This document shows, in pieces, positions 8,986 through 17,544 of a stretch of 61,645 nucleotides of DNA (position 1 is its first letter; the number at the start of each line of letters is the position of its first letter). Under the pieces are notes generated by a model, which searched no databases, was not told where the DNA came from, and worked only from the letters and a program-made list of their open reading frames with translations. Source of the stretch: CAYMUR01 sp964393615. GTDB taxonomy: Bacteria; Planctomycetota; Planctomycetia; Pirellulales; Pirellulaceae. Both the position numbers and the translations under genes were made by a program. The stretch lies in the NCBI GenBank assembly GCA_964393615.1, contig CAYMUR010000022.1:1-61645 (forward strand). Direction: 5' to 3'.

Positions 8986-10092
8986 ATGTCAAATTCCGCA
9001 TTGTCAAATCCCTCATTTTTCAACGTCCCTACAAAATACTGGCACACGCTAACTGACGGTCGCGTGCAATGCGATTTATGCCCACGCTATTGCAAGTTAC
9101 ATGAAGGTCAACGTGGTTTTTGTTTTGTCCGTGCCCGTGAAAACCACCAGATCGTGTTGACAACCTATGGTCGGTCAAGTGGATTTTGCGTAGACCCGAT
9201 TGAAAAAAAACCATTGAACCACTTTCTACCTGGCTCGCCTGTGCTTTCTTTTGGTACCGCTGGCTGTAACCTTGGTTGTCGTTTTTGCCAAAACTGGGAC
9301 ATTAGTAAATCCCGCGAAATCGATACGTTGGCTGACCTGGCATCGCCTGAAAGAATCGCTCACGCAGCAAAAAACACTGGCTGTCGTAGCGTGGCATTTA
9401 CTTACAATGATCCCGTTATTTTTCACGAATACGCAATCGACGTTGCGGCCGTGTGCCACGAGTTTGATTTACGAACAGTGGCGGTAACAGCAGGCGAGGT
9501 CTGTGCGGCGCCGCGAGCGGAATTTTACCAATATATTGATGCAGCAAACGTTGATTTAAAAGCGTTCACCGAGGACTTTTATCAGAAGGTCTGCGCCAGC
9601 CACTTGCAACCGGTTTTGGAAACGTTGTTATACCTGAAACATGAAACTGACGTGTGGCTTGAAATCACTAATCTGCTTATTCCCGGCGAAAATGATTCCG
9701 AAGAAGAACTACACGATATGACCCGCTGGATTGCCGGTGAACTGGGGCCTGAAGTTCCCGTCCACTTCACTGCTTTTCATCCTGATTGGCGAATGATCGA
9801 CAAGCCTCCAACACCCGCTGAGACCCTGACTCGCGCTCGCCACATTGCATTACAAAATGGCATTCGCTATGCATACACGGGAAACATCCATGACTCAGAG
9901 GGGGGCAGTACTTATTGCCATGCTTGTGGCCAGCGACTGATTGCGAGAGATTGGTACGCCCTGGGCGATTGGCATCTCAACGAATCAGGAAATTGCGATC
10001 AATGCGACACGCCCTGTGCCGGAATCATCGACGGCCTACCCGGAACATGGGGAGCCAAACGTTTACCGGTACAACTTAACAACAAACCATGA
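8986..10092 (+). CDS. amrS: AmmeMemoRadiSam-type radical SAM enzyme (AmrS)
   Basis: A 368-residue protein. The radical SAM CxxxCxxC is AGCNLGCRFCQNW at about residues 94-101, and the N-terminus has a conserved CDLCPRYCKLHEGQRGFC motif typical of AmrS/PflA-like enzymes. TYGRSSGFCVDPIEKKPL, FTYNDPVIF, VDLKAFTEDFY and a C-terminal CxxC/CxxC zinc-ribbon-like tail also fit. The family generates a 5'-deoxyadenosyl radical, and the physiological reaction of the AmmeMemoRadiSam system is unknown. Its usual partners, the AMMECR1 and Memo domains, are not in this window. ATG 8986 is the favoured start; ATG 8941 is also open. Confidence 0.9.
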   Translation: MSNSALSNPSFFNVPTKYWHTLTDGRVQCDLCPRYCKLHEGQRGFCFVRARENHQIVLTTYGRSSGFCVDPIEKKPLNHFLPGSPVLSFGTAGCNLGCRFCQNWDISKSREIDTLADLASPERIAHAAKNTGCRSVAFTYNDPVIFHEYAIDVAAVCHEFDLRTVAVTAGEVCAAPRAEFYQYIDAANVDLKAFTEDFYQKVCASHLQPVLETLLYLKHETDVWLEITNLLIPGENDSEEELHDMTRWIAGELGPEVPVHFTAFHPDWRMIDKPPTPAETLTRARHIALQNGIRYAYTGNIHDSEGGSTYCHACGQRLIARDWYALGDWHLNESGNCDQCDTPCAGIIDGLPGTWGAKRLPVQLNNKP

Positions 10093-10301
10093 CCCCAAGT
10101 ATCCACCAACGGTTGCCTCCGCGGGGAATCCATCAAGTCAGGTCAGCTGGCCAACATCCGCTGGGGCAACAAGGCCCGTCAGCCATGCGACCACCAAGTT
10201 TTCCGAAGCTTGCACACCCCAACCTGCTATCATCCATCTGGCAAACCGTGTCTTGTAAAATGCGTCCAGAACGCCCCACCAGAAGACGTCCGACTAGAAC
10301 G

Positions 10302-10889
10302 TTACAACTGCTGGTAAGCAGCGATTCCTTGAGTCAACGCCGTCGATAGGCTCTGAAACGAAGTGCTTAAGCCACCGGCCAGCTGTTGTAGCGCGACAAT
10401 CGCTTGCGGACTGGGGCCATGTTGAACAATCTTGTTAGATTCAGTTCGGATCCCCGTAATAAACTGGTTCCATTGACTGACAGTGGTCTCGTTAATCAAG
10501 CCAACCGAACGTCCGCCAACAACCAAACTGTCCCATGTTTGTGTCGCATTCAAAATTTCCTGGGCCTTCTGCCGAGTCATCTCCGGTGGATCAGTAACAT
10601 TCAAGTCACTTGTCTTCGCTACAATCGTGTCAACGGCATCCCCCAACTCAATCATTTCGGTAGCTAACCTTTCTGTCTTGTCCTCCACCTTGCGCTGCCA
10701 AAAAGCAACCGAACGGAACACTTGCCCTAATGAAATTTTGGTGGGCATTTTCTCTGTATTGTCCGAGGGCAATACGGATGCTGTAGCAAGCGGATCTGGA
10801 TTCTCTTGGTTCTTGGCCAGATTCTGACAGCCGAAAGATAGAAAAAACGTACAGGTCATCATAGTGACAAGTTGTTTGGACTTGGACAT
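10302..10889 (-). CDS. Small lipoprotein of unknown function
   Basis: A 195-residue protein with a lipoprotein-type N-terminus: charged MSKSKQ, a hydrophobic stretch TMMTCTFFLSF, then GC giving a plausible lipobox ending at Cys21. The mature part is hydrophilic, mostly helical and without a family I recognise; the C-terminus is Gln/Ser/Thr-rich. ATG 10889 is chosen over GTG 10901 because GAGGG lies about 11 bases upstream. The next gene upstream on the same strand is the SYLF protein, about 280 bases away, so co-transcription is uncertain. Confidence 0.6.
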   Translation of the reverse strand: MSKSKQLVTMMTCTFFLSFGCQNLAKNQENPDPLATASVLPSDNTEKMPTKISLGQVFRSVAFWQRKVEDKTERLATEMIELGDAVDTIVAKTSDLNVTDPPEMTRQKAQEILNATQTWDSLVVGGRSVGLINETTVSQWNQFITGIRTESNKIVQHGPSPQAIVALQQLAGGLSTSFQSLSTALTQGIAAYQQL

Positions 10890-11167
10890 TGTACGACACA
10901 CCCTCTAGAAAGGAATCACGTTTACGGACAAAACGAGAACATTCTTTACACACCACCAAGATCTAATTTACAAAATCATGACCACGGTCGGCTCCGTAAC
11001 AGTCAACGATTCGACGAGCGAACGTCACAGACTCTAAAGTTCCCACGAGAGAAAAAGCAAGACTAATCCTTTCACACCAAGGAAACCATGCATATGTTTT
11101 TGTCACGCCCCGCTAGCTTTATCGTGACACAACGAAAGCACGGCACAAAATGACGATAGCATGCCAG

Positions 11168-12232
11168 CTAGGGCGATATCGGTTCCACTGGCGAAGAAGG
11201 CAGACGGTTTGAATCTTTCCAAACCTGGCTTTCCAGATACTGTCGCAGTAACGTATGCACCCGTTGAAACTCCGGACGAGTGGTGAGATTCTGGTAGCTC
11301 CTATCATTTGCAACCTGTTCGAAACGCCGCAAGGATAATTGCAAGGACTCGGGCCGAGGAGAGTGAAAGTCGTGATACAATTCCGCAGGTAACGCGAGGA
11401 ATCGTTGCCATGGTACGTCAAGCAGCGCATTCAATTGGAGTGAAGCGTTTGCCAGACTGCCACGCAAGTCTTTAGATTTGTCTGCCGCAAGTTCTCCAGA
11501 ACCACGCTCTATGGTGTTATTTTTGGCTGCCAAATCTACTTGGGAAACCTGCGTATAACTCCGTATTTTGTGAACCAACTGTTGAACTGTAACAGGCACA
11601 TTCTGAGGCTGGTGCGTGAATTTGCCACTCGCCTCAACAAGTGGGGCTCCATAAAATCGCTGGTTTGCATACAAATCTGTCTGAATCGTCGAACCATCGA
11701 TAGATGCACCAGCAAAAAGACCACGGCTACGTGAATAAGAGTATATCTTAGCGCGAAGCTTAGCATCGGTTGCTGCTGCCACATTCCGACCCAATGGACC
11801 AGCTGCCGCCGCCACATCAGCGCCAATCGTAAATTTTCCTCGTAACAGGTCAGCCACACTGTCTTGCGATTTAAATACCAGGATCACATCGGTAGCATGA
11901 ACTCCTACCTGCCAGCCAACGCTACCCCCTGTCAACGTTACGAAAACGGGCAACTGCCACACTCCGCTGACGTCGCGGGTCACTACCACACCACGCCCAT
12001 GCCGGATCCCGACAACAAAGCTTCCTTTGAGTACACCAGGGATGATGGCAACCGCCTGCGCATCGGACAACATCGCTTGCGGAATGCGACGTCCTGGAAT
12101 CGACATGATCCCATCTAAAATCATGGATGCGTCATGGACAATCACAGCTTCCCGTGTTTGCCCCCTGGCCGAATCGGTAAAAAGCAACATAAAAAACAGC
12201 AACGGCATCAGTCGCAATCGTGCGTATGACAC
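11168..12232 (-). CDS. Secreted SYLF-domain (Ysc84-like) lipid-binding protein
   Basis: A 354-residue protein with a signal peptide (LRLMPLLFFMLLFTDSARG) and a SYLF/YSC84 domain over about residues 30-205. The domain shows IPQAMLSDAQAVAIIPGVLKGSFVVG, GRGVVVTRD, LTGGSVGWQVGVHATDVILVF and the SYSRSRGLFAGASIDGS block. SYLF domains bind phosphoinositides in eukaryotes; bacterial secreted members are probably envelope lipid-binding proteins. The C-terminal 150 residues have no known domain. The start is GTG 12232 with an AGGAG 12 bases upstream. An out-of-frame ATG at 12239 sits closer to that ribosome-binding site, so initiation may not be simple. Confidence 0.8.
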   Translation of the reverse strand: MSYARLRLMPLLFFMLLFTDSARGQTREAVIVHDASMILDGIMSIPGRRIPQAMLSDAQAVAIIPGVLKGSFVVGIRHGRGVVVTRDVSGVWQLPVFVTLTGGSVGWQVGVHATDVILVFKSQDSVADLLRGKFTIGADVAAAAGPLGRNVAAATDAKLRAKIYSYSRSRGLFAGASIDGSTIQTDLYANQRFYGAPLVEASGKFTHQPQNVPVTVQQLVHKIRSYTQVSQVDLAAKNNTIERGSGELAADKSKDLRGSLANASLQLNALLDVPWQRFLALPAELYHDFHSPRPESLQLSLRRFEQVANDRSYQNLTTRPEFQRVHTLLRQYLESQVWKDSNRLPSSPVEPISP

Positions 12233-12747
12233 AATTCATTGTCTCCTTATGATGGCCCGACCAGGATACGAGAACCGTTTCGGTTCATTGGTAATTGTAG
12301 TCCTGCCAGGCGTAATCCCACAACGGCTGTTTCCTGGCACACGACGACCACGATACGTGTCAGCTGTAGCACAAGTCATTTCTCATCCTATAACACACTT
12401 TACTGGAACATCAGTTTGGTAAATCACAGCCAGATTGGTAATTCCATGGCGGAACGGTTGAGTCCTTCCACCACGTACACGAAGTTCAAATTGCAAATAC
12501 AAGTTATTTGCAAAACCACTCAATATCGATGTGTGCATTCCGTTCACTGGCCTGTTGGCCGATTACCACAAAGGGTGAAAGGAGAGTCATCAAGACTACT
12601 TAGAACGCGCAGGCCCCGTAAAACGGGAGCCTAAATTTCAAACTCTGTAGCCAAGCTGACGGTCATCAAAGCCCTGCACTGAAAACAAGGTCCTTTATCA
12701 ATGATTCGACAGTAGAGCTGTCGACTTTGGTCATTCTTACGGCTAAT
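12233..12747. other. 0.5-kb divergent spacer
   Basis: Upstream region of both the SYLF gene (minus) and the PhyH gene (plus). Plus-strand frames of up to 131 codons cross it but have unlikely composition and overlap the SYLF start. The one clear structure is the hairpin at 12611-12632. Confidence 0.5.
12611..12632. promoter_or_regulatory. Strong GC-rich hairpin in a divergent promoter region
   Basis: AGGC-CCCGT pairs with ACGGG-A-GCCT around an AAA loop: nine base pairs with a single bulged A. No T tract follows on either strand, so it looks more like a leader structure or protein site than a terminator. It lies 116 bases before the PhyH start. Confidence 0.4.
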
Positions 12748-13566
12748 ATGGATATCTCGACAAGAGCCAGACAACTTCCAGCAACCCTGGGAACAGCAAT
12801 GACAAATACAAAAGGCAACAGCCGGTTCCGTGAATTTGAAAAATCCGGATTTGTTGTCGTTGACGAATTGATTAATGCAGACGAACGATTAGAACTCTGC
12901 CAAAGAACAGCTGACATTGCTAACGGCCTCGTCGCAGACTTTCCTGAACAAGATATCGAATTGGAACCCAATGCCAACACGCGCAGTCTCCAGACGGTGC
13001 GAAAAATTAATCAGCCGGCAAAAAATGATCCGGTATTTGCGCGGCATGCAAGTAACGACAAGATTCTGGCAATTGTCGAACAGTTGCTAGGTCCTGACAT
13101 TAAGCTGTTCGGCAGTCAAGCCTTTATGAAGCCACCTGGTGGCGTCGAAAAACCATACCACCAGGATTCGCCATATTTCACCATCGAACCCATGGCCCTG
13201 GTGACTTGTTGGATCGCATTGGACGACGTGACACTCAAGAATGGCTGCTTATGGGTCATTCCAGGTAGCCAACATCTTGGCCCCTTGCCGCATTCTGAAA
13301 AATGGACTATCGGAGACCGAACCGATATGCGAATCCCCGAATCGCTCTTTCATCGCAACCGCGAAGTTCCCATTCCGCTAAAGGCCGGCAGTTGCAGTTT
13401 TCATCACAGCCTCTTGTTGCACATGTCACATCCCAATCGGTCGAATGAGCCAAGACGCGGAATTGCTTTTCATTATATGACAGCAAAATCCCGCTGGACA
13501 GCTGACACACCCCCCAAGTCTGAGTTCCCTCTCCTCAGGGGTCGCTCCTTTCCAGAGTGTGTTTAA
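12748..13566 (+). CDS. Phytanoyl-CoA dioxygenase (PhyH) family Fe(II)/2-oxoglutarate oxygenase
   Basis: A 272-residue protein with the PhyH fold. It has FEKSGFVVVDEL at the start, the facial-triad HxD in KPYHQDSPYF, the hydrophobic core MALVTCWIALDDVTLKNGCLWVIPGSQH, and the distal histidine in FHHSLLLHMSHPNRS followed by the 2-oxoglutarate-binding Arg region (RRGIAFHYM). Enzymes of this family hydroxylate or halogenate small organic molecules; planctomycetes carry many with unknown substrates. ATG 12748 is used; ATG 12799 (MTNTKGNS) is an equally good start. It converges on the Gfo/Idh/MocA gene. Confidence 0.85.
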   Translation: MDISTRARQLPATLGTAMTNTKGNSRFREFEKSGFVVVDELINADERLELCQRTADIANGLVADFPEQDIELEPNANTRSLQTVRKINQPAKNDPVFARHASNDKILAIVEQLLGPDIKLFGSQAFMKPPGGVEKPYHQDSPYFTIEPMALVTCWIALDDVTLKNGCLWVIPGSQHLGPLPHSEKWTIGDRTDMRIPESLFHRNREVPIPLKAGSCSFHHSLLLHMSHPNRSNEPRRGIAFHYMTAKSRWTADTPPKSEFPLLRGRSFPECV

Positions 13567-13638
13567 AACGGACAATCGCCCGTGCCATCGTTGCTGCAGC
13601 GGCCCATTTGATGCTGCAAACGTTGCAATGGTTTCAGA

Positions 13639-15171
13639 TCAAGCAGTGGCTGGAGTTTCCTCACTATCCACGTCAAACCATTCGGGACGAAACTCAATAC
13701 GACGTTGTTCACGCATGGCTAGATCAGCAGTCAGCGCACAAACTGCCCGGGACAATGCGATCTGCGGTCCACAGCGAGGCTGATTTTCAGGAGCCGGATT
13801 GCGAATGCACCAGGCCAAATGTTCCATTTGTTCCCGGTACCCTCGACTGGGCCTTTCCGCCAAGATTGCCTGAGCCCTCCCGGCGGAAGCCGTTCCTACT
13901 CCCGAGGTCTCGGTGGTTTCCAACACAGGAGTATCCATGTCATTGTTGGAAACCGTGACCTGGGTCTCACGAGCCAAAATATTCTTGTCCGAGTCAGATT
14001 CCATAAACAACAGAACCTCCCGTTCACTTTCGACCAGCAGCGTCCCCCGTGATCCCATGATTTGTTCACCATATTCTTCGATGGCATTCGTACTGATTGC
14101 CGAGTAAGTTACCACCGCGATATCCTGATCCTGGTTGCCTGCATTTTTGCCCCGCGGGTGATTATCCCCAGGAAATTCAAAGGTCGCAAACACGTGGTCT
14201 TCCGTATCACGGTCGTCTTCGTAAAAGAATTTTCCTCCCACGGCACTCACAGCCAGCGGCTGCTGCTGTCCCAGGAACATGCTGCAGGCATCCAATTGTT
14301 GACTACCAAGTTCCGCCATCATACTCCCTGCGGTGCGACGGTAGTGGCGCCACCAACACAGCTCTTCTATCGATTTGTATCCATATTTTGCAACATCCAG
14401 CGCCTCGTCAGCTGGCAAGATGGGTTGACGCCAACTGTTTTCAAGCTGAATCTTGCCGTTCACCTTCACAGGTGTACCATTCTCCATGCGGGGCCAGCTA
14501 TCATTACGGTGCCATCGGGCACGGATATGCTGAATTTCTCCGAGCAGATTACCACCGCCTAATGAGAACGCATTGTCATATAAAATACTGTAATGCCGTT
14601 GATGTCCAACGGCCAGATAAAGCCCTGTTTCTCTTGCTTTGCGTGCCATTTCCTTGCAGCGACCAACATCTTCCGCCATGAGCATTTCACAAAGTACATG
14701 CTTACCAGCCTCCAGGGCAGCCATTACCACTTCGTAGTGTAAGTGCAACGGTAATGCGATAACAACAAGTTCGATCTCTGGATTCTCAAGCAATTGCTGG
14801 TAGTCTTCGTAAAAACTGATCTGCTGGTTGAACTGTTCTTCATTGATTTCGTATTTGCGCATAAACCCCAGGCGATAGGGACTTTCAGGATCCCCATGTT
14901 TCGCACGATCTTTCTGCGAAGGCCGGATGTCGCTGTAGGCAATGAATTGAAGGTAATCAGGATTGGACTCTGTGAGTAGAACATTTCCTTGGTCACCAGA
15001 ACCAATCAGCCCGGCACGTACTGGATTACCATCCAGCTTTGAATAACCAAAGTAAAACGCACCAACAGCTGGAGCCACGGCAGCCGCCTTTAGTAGATCA
15101 CGGCGCGTGACACCGAGAGAACGGTAAAAATTATCCCGACCGAGTTGACGTTCTTCTGGAGTCAGTTTCAT
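13639..15171 (-). CDS. Tat-type Gfo/Idh/MocA family oxidoreductase
   Basis: A 510-residue protein. The N-terminus (TRRDLLKAAAVAPAVGAFYFGY) is a twin-arginine signal, so it is probably exported folded with its cofactor. The Rossmann motif is GLIGSGDQG, and the C-terminal domain has VGHQRHYSILYDNA and WWRHYRRTAGSMMAELGSQQLDACSM, typical of planctomycete members. The normally conserved EKP catalytic lysine site reads CEMLMAED, so the lysine is methionine. ATG 15171 gives the Tat signal directly at the N-terminus, better than the 25-codon longer frame. It is downstream of rsgA and the DoxX gene on the same strand with short spacing. It probably acts on sugars or sugar acids in the periplasm. Confidence 0.85.
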   Translation of the reverse strand: MKLTPEERQLGRDNFYRSLGVTRRDLLKAAAVAPAVGAFYFGYSKLDGNPVRAGLIGSGDQGNVLLTESNPDYLQFIAYSDIRPSQKDRAKHGDPESPYRLGFMRKYEINEEQFNQQISFYEDYQQLLENPEIELVVIALPLHLHYEVVMAALEAGKHVLCEMLMAEDVGRCKEMARKARETGLYLAVGHQRHYSILYDNAFSLGGGNLLGEIQHIRARWHRNDSWPRMENGTPVKVNGKIQLENSWRQPILPADEALDVAKYGYKSIEELCWWRHYRRTAGSMMAELGSQQLDACSMFLGQQQPLAVSAVGGKFFYEDDRDTEDHVFATFEFPGDNHPRGKNAGNQDQDIAVVTYSAISTNAIEEYGEQIMGSRGTLLVESEREVLLFMESDSDKNILARETQVTVSNNDMDTPVLETTETSGVGTASAGRAQAILAERPSRGYREQMEHLAWCIRNPAPENQPRCGPQIALSRAVCALTADLAMREQRRIEFRPEWFDVDSEETPATA

Positions 15172-15264
15172 GGAATATCTCGCTAGACGGAAATCGGATA
15201 GGCAGAACTCAGGGAACACAACGGTGGAACATATGACGACAGTCAATTCCCGTCTGCTCGGCTC

Positions 15265-16161
15265 CTAGAGTGTCGTCTTTTGCTCTGTATCTCCAAAGAA
15301 TCCTATATAAACCTTGTGGAAAATTAAATCCAATCCGGCCCACCGACCAGAATGTGTCGTCGCGAGCACAAGCAAGGCAAGTGACTCGATCAATGTTGTG
15401 TTGACATACATATAGTGGGCAATCCCATCCGTGGCAGCCGTCAATCCCGGTAGGGGTGGCATGGCAGCATAAAATGACAACAACAAAACGGCGGCCAACA
15501 ATGCCACACACCGGCTGCACAAACCGACCATCAAACAAAATCCTGTAACGATCAACCCCCCTACAACACACCAATCGATTATGGCCACCATGCCACGCGG
15601 AAGCGGTCCCAACGCATGTTGCTCCGGCTCCAGTAATTCATATAACTGAATCTTCAATTTTTCGGTATAAATATTCACTTCACGCCGAAGTCGCTGACGG
15701 TGAGCAGATTGCCGGCGCCACTCGCTCGTTGTACGCGATTCCGGTACGACTTCCTTGTCAGACATATATTGCTTGATGATACTTTGTATTTGTGGGTCAT
15801 TGAATACGTTGGCCTGCAGGCGTTTCTCAAAAAACCGCTGTTCACTTCGGGCAGATTCATACTGATCCGGATTAAACTTATAAAAACGGCCAAAGCGGTC
15901 GATTACTCGTAGCCAATTTGCTGACACTGTCGGCATATCAAAACGCTCCAGTGGCAAGCCTTGCGGAGCCAAGCGACGAAAAACACCTGCCGCAGGACCT
16001 TCACTGTTCTGCAAGTACCACTCCGCCGACCAGGGATTCGACGTCGAGTACGTGTCCAATTTGTAGAGACCTTCGAAAAGCAAGTGCCAGCCGATGGCAA
16101 TACGCAGCAAAACAAGGGCCGTCTTGGCAATGACTGGACAGCAAAAAGTTGAATTGGTCAA
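15265..16161 (-). CDS. DoxX family membrane protein with a long loop
   Basis: A 298-residue protein. The first DoxX helix (VLLRIAIGWHLLFEGLYKLD) and the closing helices (MVAIIDWCVVGGLIVTGFCLMVGL, CVALLAAVLLLSFYAAMPP, YVNTTLIESLALLVLATT) fit the four-helix DoxX fold. Between helix 1 and helix 2 is an insert of about 150 residues, hydrophilic and partly charged (residues about 45-195). DoxX proteins are poorly defined quinone- or thiosulfate-linked membrane subunits. A DoxX gene beside a Tat-exported Gfo/Idh/MocA gene is common in planctomycetes, suggesting it passes electrons from the exported dehydrogenase; this is inference. It starts 29 bases after rsgA ends. Confidence 0.8.
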   Translation of the reverse strand: MTNSTFCCPVIAKTALVLLRIAIGWHLLFEGLYKLDTYSTSNPWSAEWYLQNSEGPAAGVFRRLAPQGLPLERFDMPTVSANWLRVIDRFGRFYKFNPDQYESARSEQRFFEKRLQANVFNDPQIQSIIKQYMSDKEVVPESRTTSEWRRQSAHRQRLRREVNIYTEKLKIQLYELLEPEQHALGPLPRGMVAIIDWCVVGGLIVTGFCLMVGLCSRCVALLAAVLLLSFYAAMPPLPGLTAATDGIAHYMYVNTTLIESLALLVLATTHSGRWAGLDLIFHKVYIGFFGDTEQKTTL

Positions 16162-16190
16162 GCGTCGCTCCGCATTTCAGCTGAAAGGCT

Positions 16191-17324
16191 TCAGTCCCCA
16201 TCCAATAATTGACAATAACTCTCATAGCGGCGGGCATCAAGTTTTCCGTCGGCAACCGCATATTTTACGGCACAATCCGCTTCATGCGAGTGCGTACAAT
16301 TCGGAAATCGACAAAAATCAATATACGGTCGCAAATCGCGAAAGAAATTAACCACTTCGTTCGGTTCAATATCCCACAGCCCAAATTGTCGAATACCAGG
16401 TGTATCGACCACATACCCGCCCATTGATAGACGGATTAATCGGGCACTGGTCGTTGTATGCCGCCCCTTGTGAGTATCATGGCTGACGGCCCGGATCGGC
16501 AAGTTCAAACCCGGTGATACAGCATTTAACAATGACGATTTCCCGACACCACTTTGCCCCGTCAAAACTGATTGACAACCTTTCAAGCGATGCCGAACAA
16601 GATCGACATTCTGGTCCGTCTCCACACTCATCAGAATTACTTCGTAGCCCATCTGGCCATAAATTCCTACCAATGGCTGTAGATCAGCCGGGTCCACCAA
16701 ATCAATCTTGTTAATACAGATGACAGGTCTTATCGAAACTTTCTCGGCATTCAAAAGCAAACGATCGATCAGGTGCGGCTTGAGCACTGGCTCAGCAGCG
16801 CTGGAAACAATCATGATCTGATCAATATTCGATACGATCACATGCTGTCGACCTCGACTCATACGACTCAGTACACCGTGACGCGGGGCAATTCTCTCGA
16901 TGATTCCATCATTCTCACCCTGGGGACGAAACCAGACTTGATCCCCCACCACGACCACGTGACGCTGGTCGGTTGCCAACGTTTTCAGCAAGCGCCGAGT
17001 TACACAACGAAACGGCTTACCATCTTCGGTCTCGACAACGCTTTCCAGACCGTAAACAGCCAAAACTGTGCCACTGCGGCACACCGACAAGTCAACCTCC
17101 GGATGTACCGCGAAACCAGTGTCGTCGTTTTCTGCGACGTCACCGACCACAGTGCGTCGACGTGTGAGCGCCCCTTTGCCACTGACTGACTCGCTTTGTA
17201 CTAAATCGTCGTCGGCATCCGTCACTTCGTGTTGAAAACGACGGGTCAGATCGGTTTCACGTTGACGCGAGACGCGGTTTTTCCGAAAGTCGGTGCGGAT
17301 TTTATTCTTTTTGGGCTTCGTCAC
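16191..17324 (-). CDS. rsgA: Small ribosomal subunit biogenesis GTPase RsgA
   Basis: A 377-residue protein with the circularly permuted GTPase order of RsgA (YjeQ). An N-terminal basic stretch is followed by an OB-fold (about 80-160), then G4 NKID (205-208), G1 GQSGVGKS (256-263) and G3 DTPG (307-310). The C-terminal zinc site is made by Cys338, Cys343, His345 and Cys351. It matures the 30S subunit. The N-terminus is extended by about 60 charged residues compared with E. coli. It begins the probable operon rsgA-DoxX-Gfo/Idh/MocA. An inverted repeat (TTCACA-cc-TGTGAA, 17364-17377) lies 40 bases upstream. Confidence 0.95.
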   Translation of the reverse strand: MTKPKKNKIRTDFRKNRVSRQRETDLTRRFQHEVTDADDDLVQSESVSGKGALTRRRTVVGDVAENDDTGFAVHPEVDLSVCRSGTVLAVYGLESVVETEDGKPFRCVTRRLLKTLATDQRHVVVVGDQVWFRPQGENDGIIERIAPRHGVLSRMSRGRQHVIVSNIDQIMIVSSAAEPVLKPHLIDRLLLNAEKVSIRPVICINKIDLVDPADLQPLVGIYGQMGYEVILMSVETDQNVDLVRHRLKGCQSVLTGQSGVGKSSLLNAVSPGLNLPIRAVSHDTHKGRHTTTSARLIRLSMGGYVVDTPGIRQFGLWDIEPNEVVNFFRDLRPYIDFCRFPNCTHSHEADCAVKYAVADGKLDARRYESYCQLLDGD

Positions 17325-17363
17325 GTCTCTTCGCGTTTCCTCCTTCGAATTTCAGCATCCAGG

Positions 17364-17377
17364 TTCACACCTGTGAA
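17364..17377. promoter_or_regulatory. Palindrome upstream of rsgA
   Basis: TTCACA-CC-TGTGAA, a perfect 6+6 inverted repeat 40 bases before the rsgA start. It has the form of a dimer-binding operator (CRP/FNR-like half-site TGTGA), but one copy is weak evidence. Confidence 0.3.
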
Positions 17378-17544
17378 TTACCAAAATGCACCTTCTCTGG
17401 GAAAACAATAGCTCGATCCACCAAAATAGAAAACAGAGAATTCGTCAGCTCCAGAGCAGATACCTGTCAGACAACTAGTGTCCCAGGACCACGTGAACCA
17501 GCACCAGCCTTTCGCCGAATCCCCATCTTGAACCTACAGCTTAC

